Shown: one piece after another, positions 1-9,579 of the stretch
Numbering within the stretch: position 1 is the stretch's first letter
How the letters are laid out: each line of letters starts with the position of its first letter
NCBI GenBank assembly: GCA_964200075.2
Contig: CAXNAA020000092.1
Coordinates: forward strand, 1-28,924
Source of the DNA: Sphacelaria rigidula
Lineage: Eukaryota; Phaeophyceae; Sphacelariales
Length of the DNA stretch: 28,924 nt
Reading direction: 5' to 3'
Translations under genes and position numbers: made by a program
Notes under the pieces: model-generated
The model's database searches: none
What the model was told of the DNA's origin: nothing
The model's input: the letters and a program-made list of their open reading frames with translations, nothing else

Positions 1-811
1 TAGGCTTGAGCCTCATCTCGAAGTTAAACCTCAATTCGCACAATTTGTGGTTACTATGTATTTATTGGATTCAAACCATAGTTGTTTGTTACCTCATGGC
101 ATGGCCACGAGTACAACACGGATCTGGTATGAAATAACAAAAACCCATTCGCGGGTTCGCGTCTTACGTGTTCTCGTCTTCGCGTGTTCATTTTGGTATT
201 CACGTGTTCGCTTGTTCGCTTGTTCACGTATTCGCGTGTTGGCGTGTTGGCGTGTTGGCGTGTTGGCGTGTTCGCGTGTTACGTGTTCGCGTCTTCGCGT
301 CTTTGCTTGTGTCTTCACGTCTCCGGCCATTGGGTCCTCGGCGGTCAGGTCGTAGGTGCTCGGTTTCTCTAGCTAGGATTCCCGAAAATTGACCCTGAGG
401 CTGAGTTTCAGCTTCACGAATACGTTTCCAGACCATATCTTGTGGTACCACCGCTGAATATTTCTTGGATTCAAACCATAGTTGTTTGTTACCTCAAAAC
501 ATGACTACGAGCACAACACGGATCCGGTATGAAATGACGTAGACCTCTTCGCGTGTTCGCGTGTTCGCTTGTTCTCGTGTTCGCGTGTTCGCTTGTTCGC
601 TTGTATCTTCACGTGTTCGTGTGTTCGCGGGTTCTCTTGTGTCTTCACACGTGTTCGGCCACCGGGTCCACGGCGGTCAGGTCGTCGGTGTTCGGGTTCT
701 CCATTTTGGATTCCTGAAGATTTACCCTGAGGCTGTTGTTCAGATAGTTGTTCGTTACCTCATAGCATGGCCACGAGCACAACACGGATCCGGTATGAAA
801 TGACAAAGAAC

Positions 812-876
812 CTCTTCGCGTGTTCGCGTGTTCGCGTGTTCGCGTGTTCGCGTGTTCTCGTGTTCTCGTGTTCGTG
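812..876. repeat. 8-bp minisatellite (TTCGCGTG)n inside array A
   Basis: This is one of the cleanest runs of the octamer. Comparable runs lie at about 230-290, 548-610, 2395-2455, 2815-2860, 3190-3272, 3507-3560 and 4925-4994. The run at 4925-4994 uses TGCTCGCG variants and ends about 100 bp before the ATG of the next gene. Each run is CpG-rich because of its CGCG core. Confidence 0.9.
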
Positions 877-3711
877 TCTTCGCATGTTCGCGTGTCCGCG
901 TGTACGTGCGTTCGCGTCTTCACGTCTTCGTCCATGTCTTCACTTGTTCGTGTGTTTGCGTGTTGGCTTGTTCGCTTGTTTGCGTCTTCTCGTCTTACGT
1001 GATCGCGTGGTCGCGTGTTAGCGTGTTCGCGTGTTCGCTTGTGTTTTACTTGTTCGTGTATTCGCGTGTTGGCTTGTTCGATTCTTGGATTCCCCAAGAT
1101 GTGACCCTAAGACTGAGTTTTAGCTTCAGGAATACGTACGTTTCCAGACCAAATCTTGTGTTTTCCCCACTGGATGAATAGATTTGAACCAGAGTTGTTT
1201 GTTACTTCATAGCATGGCCACGAGCACAATACGGAGACGGTATGAAATGACAAAGACCTCTTCGCGTGTTCGCGTCTTACGTGTTCGCGTGTCCTCGTGT
1301 TTGCGTGTTCGCGTGTTTGTTCTCGTCTTCACGTGTTCGGCCACCGGGTCCACGGCAGTCAGGTCGTCGGCGCTTGATTTCTCATGTTTGGACTGTCAGA
1401 AAGATGTGACCCTGAGGCTGAGTTTGAGCTTCAGGATAACGGTTATAGACCATACCTTGTGTTACGACCACTATATATTGATTGAATTCAAACCATAGTT
1501 GTTTGTTACCTCATAGCATGGCCACGACCACAACACGGATCCGGTATAAAATGATCGCTTGTGTCTTCACGTGTTCGGCCACCGGGTCCTTGGCGGTCAG
1601 GTCGTCGGTGTTTGGTTTCTCTATTTAGGATTGTCAAAGATGTGACTCCGAGGCTGAGTTTGAGCTTCAGGAATACGTTTTCAGACCATATCTTGTGTTA
1701 CCACCACCATGAATTTCTTCGAAACAAACCATAGTTGTTTGTTACCTCATAGCATGGCCACGAGCACAACACAGATCCGGTATGAAATGACGTGGACCTC
1801 TTCGCTGTTCGCGTCTTCGCTTGTTCTCGTGTTCTCGTGTTCACGTGCTCTCGTCTTCTCGTCTTCTCGTCTTCTCGTGTTCGCGTGTCCGCCTAATCTC
1901 GTGTTCGCGTGTTCGCTTAATCTCGTGTTCGCCTCTTCGCTTGTGACTTCACGTGTTCGCGTCTTCGTCCGTGTCTTCACTTGTTCGTGTGTTCGCGTGG
2001 TCGCTTGTTTGCTTGTTCGCGTGGTCGCGTCTTCGCGTCTTCGCTTGTTCTCTTCTTCGCTTGTGTCTTCACGTGTTTGCGTGTTTGCGTGTTCGCGTAT
2101 TGACTTGTCCGCGTGTTCGCGTGTTCGCGTGTTCGCGTGTTCGCTCTCGTCTTCACGTGTTCGGCCACCGGGTCCACGGCGGTCAGGTCGTCGGTGCTCG
2201 GTTTCTCTTTTTGGGATTGTCAGAGATTTGACCCTGAGGCTGAGTGTCAGCTTCAGGAATACGTACGTTTTGAGACCATGTCTTGTGTGACCACCACTAT
2301 ATATTGATTGGATTCAAACCATAGTTGTTTGTTACCTCGTAGCATGGCCACGACCACAACACGGATGCGGTATGAAATGACAAAGACCTTTTCGCGTGTT
2401 GGCGTGTTGGCGTGTTGGCGTGTTGGCGTGTTGGCGTGCTCGCGTGTTCGCTTGATCGCGACTTCGCTTGTTCGCGTCTTCGCTTGTGTCTTCACGTGCG
2501 GCCACCGCGTCCTCGGCGGTCAGGTCGTCGGTGCTCGGTCTTCCAGGATTCCCGAAGACTAACCCTGAGGCTGAGTGTCAGCTTCAGAAATACGTTTGCA
2601 GACCATATCTTGTGTGACCACTACTGTATATTTCCTGGATTCAAACCATAGTTATTTGTTACCTCCAGGCATGTCCACGAGCACAACACGGATCCGGTGT
2701 GAAATGACAAAACCTCTTTGCGTCTTACGTGTTCGCTTGTTCGCTTGTTCGCGTGTTCGCGTGTTCGCTTGTTCGCGCGTGCGCTTGTTGACGTGTTCGC
2801 TTGTGTCTTCACGTGTTGGCGTGTTGGCGTGTTGGCGTGTTGGCGTGTTCGGGTGTTCGCGTGTTCGCTTGTTCGCGTCTCCGCTTCTCACGTGTTCGCG
2901 TGTTCGCGTGTTCTTGTGATCGCGTCTTCGCTTGTGTCTTCACGTGTTCGGCCACCGGGTTCACGGCGCTCAGGTCGTCCGTGCTCGGTTTCTCTTTTTT
3001 GGATTGTGAGAGGTGTGACCCTGAGGCTAAGTTTCAGCTTCAGGGATACGTTTCCAGCCCATATCTTGTGTTACCACCACTATATGTTTCTGGGATTCAA
3101 ACCATAGTTGTTTGTTACCTCATGGCATGGCCACGACCACAACACGGATCCGGTATGAAATGACAAACATCTGTTCGCGTGTCTGCGTGTCTGCGTGTCC
3201 GCGTGTCCGCGTGTTCGCGTGTTCGCGTGTTCGCGTGTTCGCGTGTTCGCGTGTTCGCGTGTTTGCTCTCGTCTTCACGTGTTTGGCCACCGGGTCCACG
3301 GCGGTCAGGTCGTCCGTGATCGGTTTCTCTTTTTGGAATGTCAGAGATGTGACCCTGAGGCTGAGATTTAGCTTCAGGATTACGTTTCCAGACCATATGT
3401 TGTGTTACCACCGCTGAATATTGATTGGATTCAAACCATAGTTGTTTGTTACCTCATAGCATGGCCACGAGCACAACACGGATTCGGTATGAAATGACAA
3501 AGACCTCTTCGCGTGTTGGCGTGTTGGCGTGTTGGCGTGTTGGCGTGTTGGCGTGTTCTCGTGTTCTCGTGTTCGCTTGTTCGCTTGTTCGCTTGTTCGC
3601 GTCTTCATTGTTCGCGTCTTCGCTTGTGTCTTCACGTGTTCGGCCATGGGGTCCTCGGCGGTCAGGTTGCCGGTGCTCGGTTTCTCTTTTTTGGATTGTC
3701 AAAGATGTGAC

Positions 3712-3736
3712 CCTGAGGCTGAGTTTCAGCTTCAGG
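3712..3736. repeat. Conserved inverted repeat in the array A cassette (representative copy)
   Basis: The arms are CCTGAGGCTGA and TCAGCTTCAGG, 11 bp each with one mismatch, separated by GTT. Near-identical copies occur in nearly every cassette, for example near 394, 1401, 2232, 2562, 3019, 3353, 4187, 4467 and 4766. It could form a short hairpin in DNA or transcript, or be a dyad binding site. Conservation across diverged cassettes suggests it is a core element, but array homogenisation would also explain that. Confidence 0.7.
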
Positions 3737-5044
3737 AAAACGTTTGCAGACCATATGTTGTGTTACCACCACTGAATAATTATTGGATTCAAACCATAGT
3801 CGTTGGTTATCTGAAGGCATGGCCACGATCACAACACAGGTCCGGTAAAAAATGACAAAGATACTTCGCGTGCTCGCGTCTTACATGTTCGGGTGTTCGC
3901 TTGTTCGCGTGTTCTCGTGTTCGCGTCTTCGCTTGTTTGCGTCTTCGCTTGTGTCTTGACGTGTTCGTGAGTTCGCTTGTCGGCTTGTTCGCGTCTTGGC
4001 TTGTTTGCGTCTTTGATTGTGTCTTGACGTGTTCGTGAGGTCGCTTGTCCGCTTGTTCGGTCTTTGCGCCTTACGTGTTCGCGTCTTTGCGTGTTCGCTT
4101 GTGTCTTCACGTGTTCGTCCACCGGATCCTCGGCGGTCAGGTCGTCGATGCTCGGTTTCTCTTTTTTGGATTGTCAAAGATGTGACCCTGAGGCTGAGTT
4201 TCAGCTTCAGGAATACGTTTCCGGACCATATGTTGTGTTACCACCACTATGTATTTCTTGGATTCAAACCATCGTTGTTTGTTACCTCATGGCATGGCCA
4301 CGACCACAACACGGATCCGGTATGAGATGACGTAGACCTCTTCGCGTCTTCGCGTGTTGGCTTGTTCGCGTGTTCGGTTGTGTCTTCACGTGTTCGGCCA
4401 CCGGGTCCTCGGCGGTCAGGTCGTCGGTGCTCGGTTTCTCGTTTTAGGATTCTCGAAGATGTGAGCCTGAGGCTGAGTTTCAGCTTCAGGAACACGTTTT
4501 TAGACCAATCTTATGTGACCACCACTATGTATTGATTGGATTCAAACCATAGTTGTTTGTTACCTCCAGGCATGGCCACGAGCACAACACGGATTCGGTA
4601 TGAAAAGACAAAGACCTCTTTGCGTGATCGCTTGTTCGCTTGTTCGCTTGTTCGCGTCGTACATGTTCGCGTCTTCGCTCGTGTCTTCACGTGTTCGGCC
4701 ACTGGATCCTCGGCGGAAAGGTCGTGGGTGCTCGGTTACTCTATTTTGGATTGTCAAACATGTGACCCTGAGGCTGAGTTTCAGCTTCAGCATTACGTTT
4801 CCAGACCATATCTTGTGTTACCACCACTGGATAGTTCTTGCTTTTAAACCATAGTTGTTTGTTACCTCTAGGCATGGCCACGAGCACAACACGAATCCAC
4901 GGATACGGTATGTAATGACAAAGACCTCTTCGCGTGCTCGCGTGCTCGTGTGCTCGCGTGCTCGCGTGCTCGCGTGTTCGCGTGTTCGCGTGTTTGGCAA
5001 TGTAATTGTCGCTGCTTGGATTCGGAAATTCGTCGAGATCATCA

Positions 5045-5062
5045 ACTTTGTTTTGTTTTCAG
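5045..5062 (+). other. Probable splice acceptor in the 5' region of the coiled-coil gene
   Basis: A T-rich tract, TTTGTTTTGTTTTCAG, ends at 5062, 31 bp upstream of the ATG at 5094. This is a textbook polypyrimidine-AG acceptor. The transcript may therefore carry a 5' UTR intron or a small upstream exon whose donor lies in or before satellite array A. No donor can be chosen with confidence. Confidence 0.45.
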
Positions 5063-5093
5063 ATACCAAGTCACGCTTCCACGAGCTGCAGCC

Positions 5094-6437
5094 ATGAGCA
5101 ACACATCGTCGCCACTGTTTCAAAAAATCGCAACCTGTTCCAACGCGATACGGCACCTCGAGGACGACCGGCATGACTCGTCGTATCAAGAAGTGATGAG
5201 GCACCTCCCTCAAAACAAGGCCACGGGACACAAGAATACTGATCTGTTCAAAGCATCACTGGAGTATTTGAGGCTGTGGTTCGTCGATCGCGGAACTGAT
5301 GTTCGCAAGAATAGCATCGCCATGTACATGGCCACGTTGTTCGCAGACGACAAAGAAAAAACGGGCCTCACCAAGGAGGTTTGTGAACGCTTCCGGGGCC
5401 TCGATGACTTCGATCGGCACGTGATGACCAAGATCTTCAGCTTCTCCATCTGCAACGACAGGGTTTGTGCTCTGCTCGACCGTGGCATGACTCTGAAGAC
5501 AAAGGACATCCCAGTCATCAAGCACCATTTGGATGAGGAGTTCATTTTCCTATTCTTCAATATCTTGGAGAGCCTTGTGGGCCGCGGGCACACGCTGACC
5601 GATCTGGGCTACGCGGCAAGCGTAACATCTTCTGACATGGAAGGCGCGCGGCAGATTTTTGACCAGCACGTCGATGACATCGCCACCAAATGCTCGCCGT
5701 GTTTCAAGCCCAATGTGCTGAAGACGCCGCGTGGGCAAAACAATCTGTTCCTAGCCGGTGGTGCACTTCCCCACGTGTCGATCGGATGCACGCCCGTGAA
5801 CTACGACGAGGCTACGATTGACACGCTGAAAGAAAGTCTTCTAGAGAAGGAAGAGAAGGGCGAGTTCCTGGAGATGATGTTCGCCGCGATTTCTCATGCA
5901 TCGAACGAGCCTGTTGTGACCTATCGCGGTTTGAAACTAGAATCTGTCAAGACCTTCTTCCTGGAAAAGATCCTGGACAAGGCGCAAGCCGATGAAACAC
6001 TTCAATTAATGTGTGCATCAGACGAAGCACGTGAGCTTCGCAAAGAAGTAGTAAATTTGAGTGAGGAACTCTCGTCTGTAAAGGAGGAACTCTCGTCTGT
6101 AAAGGAGGAACTCTCGTCTGAAAAGGAGGAACTCTCGTCTCTAGAGCAGCAGCGCTCATCCACAGAGGAGAAATACAGGTCTTTGGTGAAAGAAAATCCG
6201 GTATTGAAGCGCAAAAATAAGGAATTGGAACACAAATTGCCTCGTGTGAAACAAGCTTTGGAGCATAGCGAGAAGTTCGCGGACGACCTCAACAAGTACT
6301 ACCAGAAGAACTTCGTCAAGAAAAAGTCGAGGATGTCTGCCAAGGAGAAAAACGACAAGATGTGGCGTTTGAGCAATGGCGAGCACAGCGAAGAGGAAGA
6401 AAAAGAGACCATGTGGAGCGGAGATGAAGAAGGGTAG
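5094..6437 (+). CDS. Unknown protein, 447 residues, with C-terminal coiled coil and acidic tail
   Basis: This is the most convincing intact gene in the window. I take the ATG at 5094 because the frame upstream runs into the low-complexity octamer array and crosses a probable splice acceptor. Residues 1 to about 295 have mixed, globular-looking composition with no motif I recognise. Residues about 298-400 are a charged helical region with heptads, including four tandem copies of a seven-residue EELSSVK-type unit at about 324-351. A lysine-rich stretch (about 400-425) and an acidic tail with HSEEEEKE follow. There is no signal peptide or clear membrane segment. A structural or scaffold role would suit a coiled-coil protein, but that is inference. 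The stop codon lies within the first unit of the next repeat family, so repeats abut both ends. I cannot assign a family. Confidence 0.85.
   Translation: MSNTSSPLFQKIATCSNAIRHLEDDRHDSSYQEVMRHLPQNKATGHKNTDLFKASLEYLRLWFVDRGTDVRKNSIAMYMATLFADDKEKTGLTKEVCERFRGLDDFDRHVMTKIFSFSICNDRVCALLDRGMTLKTKDIPVIKHHLDEEFIFLFFNILESLVGRGHTLTDLGYAASVTSSDMEGARQIFDQHVDDIATKCSPCFKPNVLKTPRGQNNLFLAGGALPHVSIGCTPVNYDEATIDTLKESLLEKEEKGEFLEMMFAAISHASNEPVVTYRGLKLESVKTFFLEKILDKAQADETLQLMCASDEARELRKEVVNLSEELSSVKEELSSVKEELSSEKEELSSLEQQRSSTEEKYRSLVKENPVLKRKNKELEHKLPRVKQALEHSEKFADDLNKYYQKNFVKKKSRMSAKEKNDKMWRLSNGEHSEEEEKETMWSGDEEG
6063..6146 (+). repeat. 21-bp in-frame tandem repeat coding for coiled-coil heptads
   Basis: There are four consecutive 21-bp units beginning GAGGAACTCTCGTCTG. 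The first two are identical and the last two differ by a few bases. Each unit encodes one heptad (EELSSVK, EELSSEK, EELSSLE), so copy-number change would lengthen or shorten the coiled coil without shifting the frame. Confidence 0.9.
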
Positions 6438-7310
6438 CTACGCGAGCGTGCAAGCCTCGTGGCCACGAAGATTTGACGTGAAGAGGGAGCAATCGGCCTG
6501 GAGGGGATTGCTTTTGCTTTGCATCTCCTGTGTTGACCACGTGGGCGCGGGAATCTTCTTGTCATGTCATCGCGGGAGAAAATCTCTTAATGTGTAGCGG
6601 TGGATGCGTGCAAGCCTCGTGGCCGCGAAGATGTGACAAAAACGGCAAGCAATCGGTCTGGAGGGAATTGCTCTCGCTTTGCATCTCTCGTGCTGGCCTC
6701 AAGGGCGCAAAAACATTTCGCTCAATATATAGGGGTAGATGCGTGCTAGCCTCGTGGCCGCGAAGATTTGACGATAACGGGGAGCAATCGGCCTGGAGGG
6801 GACTGCTCTCGCTGTACACTGTTTCTGTTGGCCACTTGAGCGCAACATTTCGCTCAACATGTAGGGGTCGGTGCGTGCAAGCCTTGTGGCGGCGAAGATT
6901 TCACCAAAAGGGGTGGCAATCGGTCTGGAGGGCATTGCTTTTTTCCTACACGAAAAGAATTTGAGAAACAGAGGAGAGCGATCGGCCTCGAGAGGACTGC
7001 TTTTCTCCTACACCTTTTGTGCCGGCCACACGAGCGCAAAAAAAAATCAAAAAAAGAGGAGAGCAATGGGCCTCGAGGGTATTGCTCTCCTTCTACACCA
7101 CTTGTGCCGGCGATGCGAGCGCGAAAAAAATCGAAAAAAAGAGGAAAGCAATGGGCCTCGAGGGTATTTCTTCACTCCTCGACGTCCTGTGCTGGCCACG
7201 TGACCACGAAAATAAAATCGCCATGTGATCGCGAAAAAGAGAGCAAAGCAACCGTCCTCGAAGGCATTACTTCCCTCCAACACCTCGTGTGCTGGCCATG
7301 TGACCGCGAA
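6434..7310. repeat. Tandem repeat family B (long and short units)
   Basis: Four long units start near 6434, 6594, 6731 and 6862 and share TGCGTGCAAGCCTCGTGGC followed by GCGAAGATTTGAC and CAATCGGCCTGGAGGG. From about 6965 to 7310, shorter units of 87-99 bp keep GCAATGGGCCTCGAGGG, a CTCCTACACC-like stretch and TGCTGGCCACGTGACC. Interspersed A-rich runs (GCGAAAAAAATCG) vary in length. Overlapping open frames on both strands look like by-products of the repeat. Confidence 0.85.
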
Positions 7311-7364
7311 GAAAAAATCGAGGTTTTAGACACTCTAAGAAGCGAAAACAGGAAAAGTAAATCA

Positions 7365-7553
7365 ATGTCTCAATCATATCTTATTGCAAGGCACAAACAC
7401 TCGAAAGGCACCGTCCGACACAATTCGATCTACACTAAGCGAAGTGCTCCCGGAAACCAGCTCGTGCGACTAAGCGCTCCAAATCGCGTCGTCGAGTCGT
7501 CAGTCAGTACGGCTGCTGCACGGTGGCATACCTCATTCTTCCCGCACCCGTAA
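7365..7553 (+). CDS. Small ORF, unknown, 62 residues
   Basis: An ATG-started frame just after repeat family B encodes a basic, unrecognised peptide beginning MSQSYLIARHKHSKG. It ends in TAA at 7551-7553, but the same frame stays open and coding-like up to a TAG at 7725-7727. The bases at the stop read CCCGTAAGC, which resembles a splice donor. This may be the 5' part of one interrupted or spliced gene. Support is codon appearance only. Confidence 0.3.
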   Translation: MSQSYLIARHKHSKGTVRHNSIYTKRSAPGNQLVRLSAPNRVVESSVSTAAARWHTSFFPHP

Positions 7554-7727
7554 GCTCCTAGAGCAGAAAAATACTTCGACGCACTCGAGAAGCTGTTTGA
7601 TAGGCCTTTCGAAAATTACAACAGGGTACGCGAAAAGAAAAGGGAAGGTGACCATCGAGAATTCAGTCTACAATCCGTCGCGGACAAAAATGACCAAGAA
7701 TCACTAGTGCGAATGGAGCCTGCGTAG
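7554..7727 (+). pseudogene. Coding-like fragment in frame with the preceding small ORF
   Basis: Directly after the TAA at 7551, the same frame reads 57 codons rich in Lys, Glu, Asp and Arg (for example AEKYFDALEKLFDRPFENY) and ends at TAG 7725. It has no ATG near its start. The composition is that of a soluble helical protein and differs clearly from the neighbouring repeats. It could be an exon, or the tail of a gene broken by the TAA. No family is recognised. Confidence 0.35.
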
Positions 7728-7770
7728 ACAAGCGTCAAGAAAAAGGAACAGTCTGGTGTTGATTTGTGCC

Positions 7771-7896
7771 ATGGCAACCATTCTTGCGCTGATTGGATTG
7801 AATTTCTATCGCAAAATACCCGAGCCACAATTCAAATATATAAACATTAATAAACCCACGACACAAAGAACGCGACAACATGCTTGTCCCGACTGA
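7771..7896 (+). CDS. Tiny ORF with a possible membrane anchor, 41 residues
   Basis: ATG at 7771 opens MATILALIGLNFYRKIPEP. The frame upstream is also open and reads basic residues followed by NSLVLICA, so a Lys/Arg-rich segment followed by a hydrophobic stretch of about 17 residues is possible. This resembles a single-pass anchor. The ORF contains the TATATAAAC that might instead serve the ORF at 7880, so the two calls compete. Confidence 0.25.
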   Translation: MATILALIGLNFYRKIPEPQFKYININKPTTQRTRQHACPD

Positions 7897-8167
7897 CACG
7901 CCCCCTCCACTTCCACCTCCCGCGGCCGATGCCAGAGCTGGGGCCGCTGCCTGGCCTGGTAGTTGGGGTTTACCGTCAGAACTCGTTCGTTCCCTGGTAC
8001 GTAGCTTTCTAGGCCATATCCCTCCACTAGCCCAATTCTCACCAACCCGTCCCATTGAATCTCCACCAGATAGTCCAGCCGGTCCCCCCGGACCAGTGCT
8101 CCCTCTATCTCCCTTCAACAAACCAAGACCCAGACCTAGTCTCAACAATCCTCCGTACCCTGAGTGA
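7880..8167 (+). CDS. Proline-rich ORF, 95 residues, unknown
   Basis: ATG at 7880 opens a frame rich in Pro, Ser and Ala, with runs such as PPPLPPPAADA. A TATATAAAC lies about 40 bp upstream at 7837-7845 and CAACATG surrounds the start. The opposite strand is also open with a Gly-rich frame (7735-8178), the expected shadow of proline codons, so the strand is not certain. No domain is recognised. Confidence 0.3.
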   Translation: MLVPTDTPPPLPPPAADARAGAAAWPGSWGLPSELVRSLVRSFLGHIPPLAQFSPTRPIESPPDSPAGPPGPVLPLSPFNKPRPRPSLNNPPYPE

Positions 8168-8169
8168 AA

Positions 8170-9560
8170 CCTGTGCAACCGATCGAGACAATTGAAGTAC
8201 CGCGTCCAGGCGTGCGGCGCGCTCTGGTGAGGGTATGCCGCCTACTGCTGGGTGGCGATTACATCTTGAGTAGAGTTCGCCTGGTACACGTAAACAGAGG
8301 AGGGACACACTTGTTTGAAATGACCATCCGGCTGCGCTTGAGGTGTTTGTTCTTGCCTCGGTACCCTTTTAAGCATGCATTCAATGCTAGAATGTGCACT
8401 CCTCAAGAAAGACTTCACGCCCCCTACCCACAGTTACACTTTCAAGGACGTGGCATACAACTAAATCAGGTCTAACTATGGAGTGTAAAACAGCGACCCC
8501 CCGACAAATAGTCTATCAACCTGTCAAATGCGTTAAGTGAACCTGAACATGAGCGTCATGGCGGTGAGTAGTGCGGGTTGCGTTTGCGGATGGTGGTGAA
8601 ATGGCTATCTTCAGTACTCCACTGACAACCTCAACATTCAAAGAAGTCCAACAACGCCACCACAAAGCCACTGCCATCACAAAAGTAACTCCAACAACAG
8701 ACGCAATTGGCCACGGTAGCACCAGTAGAGCACGTAATGTTTATGAAGGTTTCGGCAGCTTTTTGAGATTAAGCCCCTCGAAGTTGCTCTCGCCTCAAAC
8801 AAATTTCCAGCCCGTCACAAAACTACTTCCCACCTGTACCTGCTCGCTTCTGGATTGAAGCTTTTGAGTGTTTATTCGACGCCCTCTCGTTTTCAGCCCG
8901 GTGGGGCTCACAGCCTCTCGCGGCCCTCTTCGCCTCAGAAGTAAGCTCCTCGGCTCTTCCGGCACTAACGACACCCCCAGCAGCACCACCAGTACCAGAC
9001 GCAGCGCCTCCACCTATCATCGACAGGAGGGAGGGAGGACACAACCATAGGGTAATAGAGAGAGGGTTGATGGGGGGAGGGGAGGGGTACGGCGGTGAGA
9101 CGAAAACGATGCTCCCCGTGCGAAGGTGCTTTTTCTGGGCTTGTGTGAAGCATTTGAGGTAAATGGGCGTGTCAAAGGTACGGGAACATGGGGGGGGGGG
9201 GGAGGAAATAGAGTGCCACGCCTGGTGTTGCTCTCTCTTCCATCCATGGCGCTCGACCAATCGGTGAGCTTTCCGTCTGCAGCAACAACACGATGCTCGT
9301 GCTGATATAAATCATCGCGTAGGGTATAGGGGGGCGACAAGCGTGTCAATCAGAGCCGTTTAGAATGCCGGTGGAGAGCGTAAAAAAATAGGATTCACAA
9401 TAGCCGCGAAGGTCAGAGGAGACCGGGGAGTAGGACCTTCAGAAGCGTCGGGACAAGAGAATACGACAACATCACCACCACCACCCCTATGTGCAACACG
9501 AATCAAAGCAGCGGGAGGAAAATACAACATGCGCAGCAGAAATCTACCTCGCCACGACCA
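8170..9560. other. Region without a supportable gene
   Basis: Several overlapping ORFs of 60-145 codons occur on both strands. The longest is on the minus strand at 8823-9260, with a Gly/Ala-rich stretch followed by charged residues. None has a recognisable domain, a clear start context or a dominant frame. A run of 13 G residues lies at 9190-9202. I see no RNA gene or mobile-element signature. Confidence 0.5.
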
Positions 9561-9562
9561 CC

Positions 9563-9573
9563 TAGGGTTAGGG
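9563..9573 (+). other. Short telomere-like motif at the edge of tandem array C
   Basis: TAGGGTTAGGG sits immediately before the first unit of array C. TTAGGG-type repeats are telomeric in many eukaryotes, so this could be an interstitial remnant. Eleven bases are too few to exclude chance. Confidence 0.2.
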
Positions 9574-9579
9574 TATGGG

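Larger units (their letters stand above)
1..4993. repeat. Satellite array A: about 14 cassettes with nested 8-bp minisatellites
   Basis: A conserved cassette recurs about 14 times, near 73, 472, 740, 1186, 1490, 1727, 2317, 2640, 3100, 3430, 3787, 4262, 4545 and 4846. Its anchor is AACCATAGTTGTTTGTTACC, followed by GCATGGCCACGAGCACAAC and CCGGTATGAAATGAC. Then comes a variable run of the 8-mer TTCGCGTG (variants TTGGCGTG, TTCTCGTG, TTCGCTTG), then a second conserved block beginning CTTCACGTGTTCGGCCACC and ending in TATCTTGTGTTACCACC. Spacing varies from about 240 to 590 bp because the 8-mer runs differ in length. The 8-bp period is not a multiple of three but keeps several frames open on both strands, giving low-complexity ORFs that I do not accept as genes. 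The array continues beyond the left edge. Confidence 0.95.

Noticed and set aside
47-5097. Many ORFs of 60-190 codons across satellite array A, with FACSRVRV- or TREHANT-type repeats
   Set aside because: They arise because the 8-bp unit rarely contains stops in any frame on either strand. Frames change between cassettes and there is no non-repetitive domain.
8823-9260. 145-codon minus-strand ORF as a gene
   Set aside because: The start region is low-complexity proline-rich sequence opposite a G run. Plus-strand frames overlap equally and no domain is seen.
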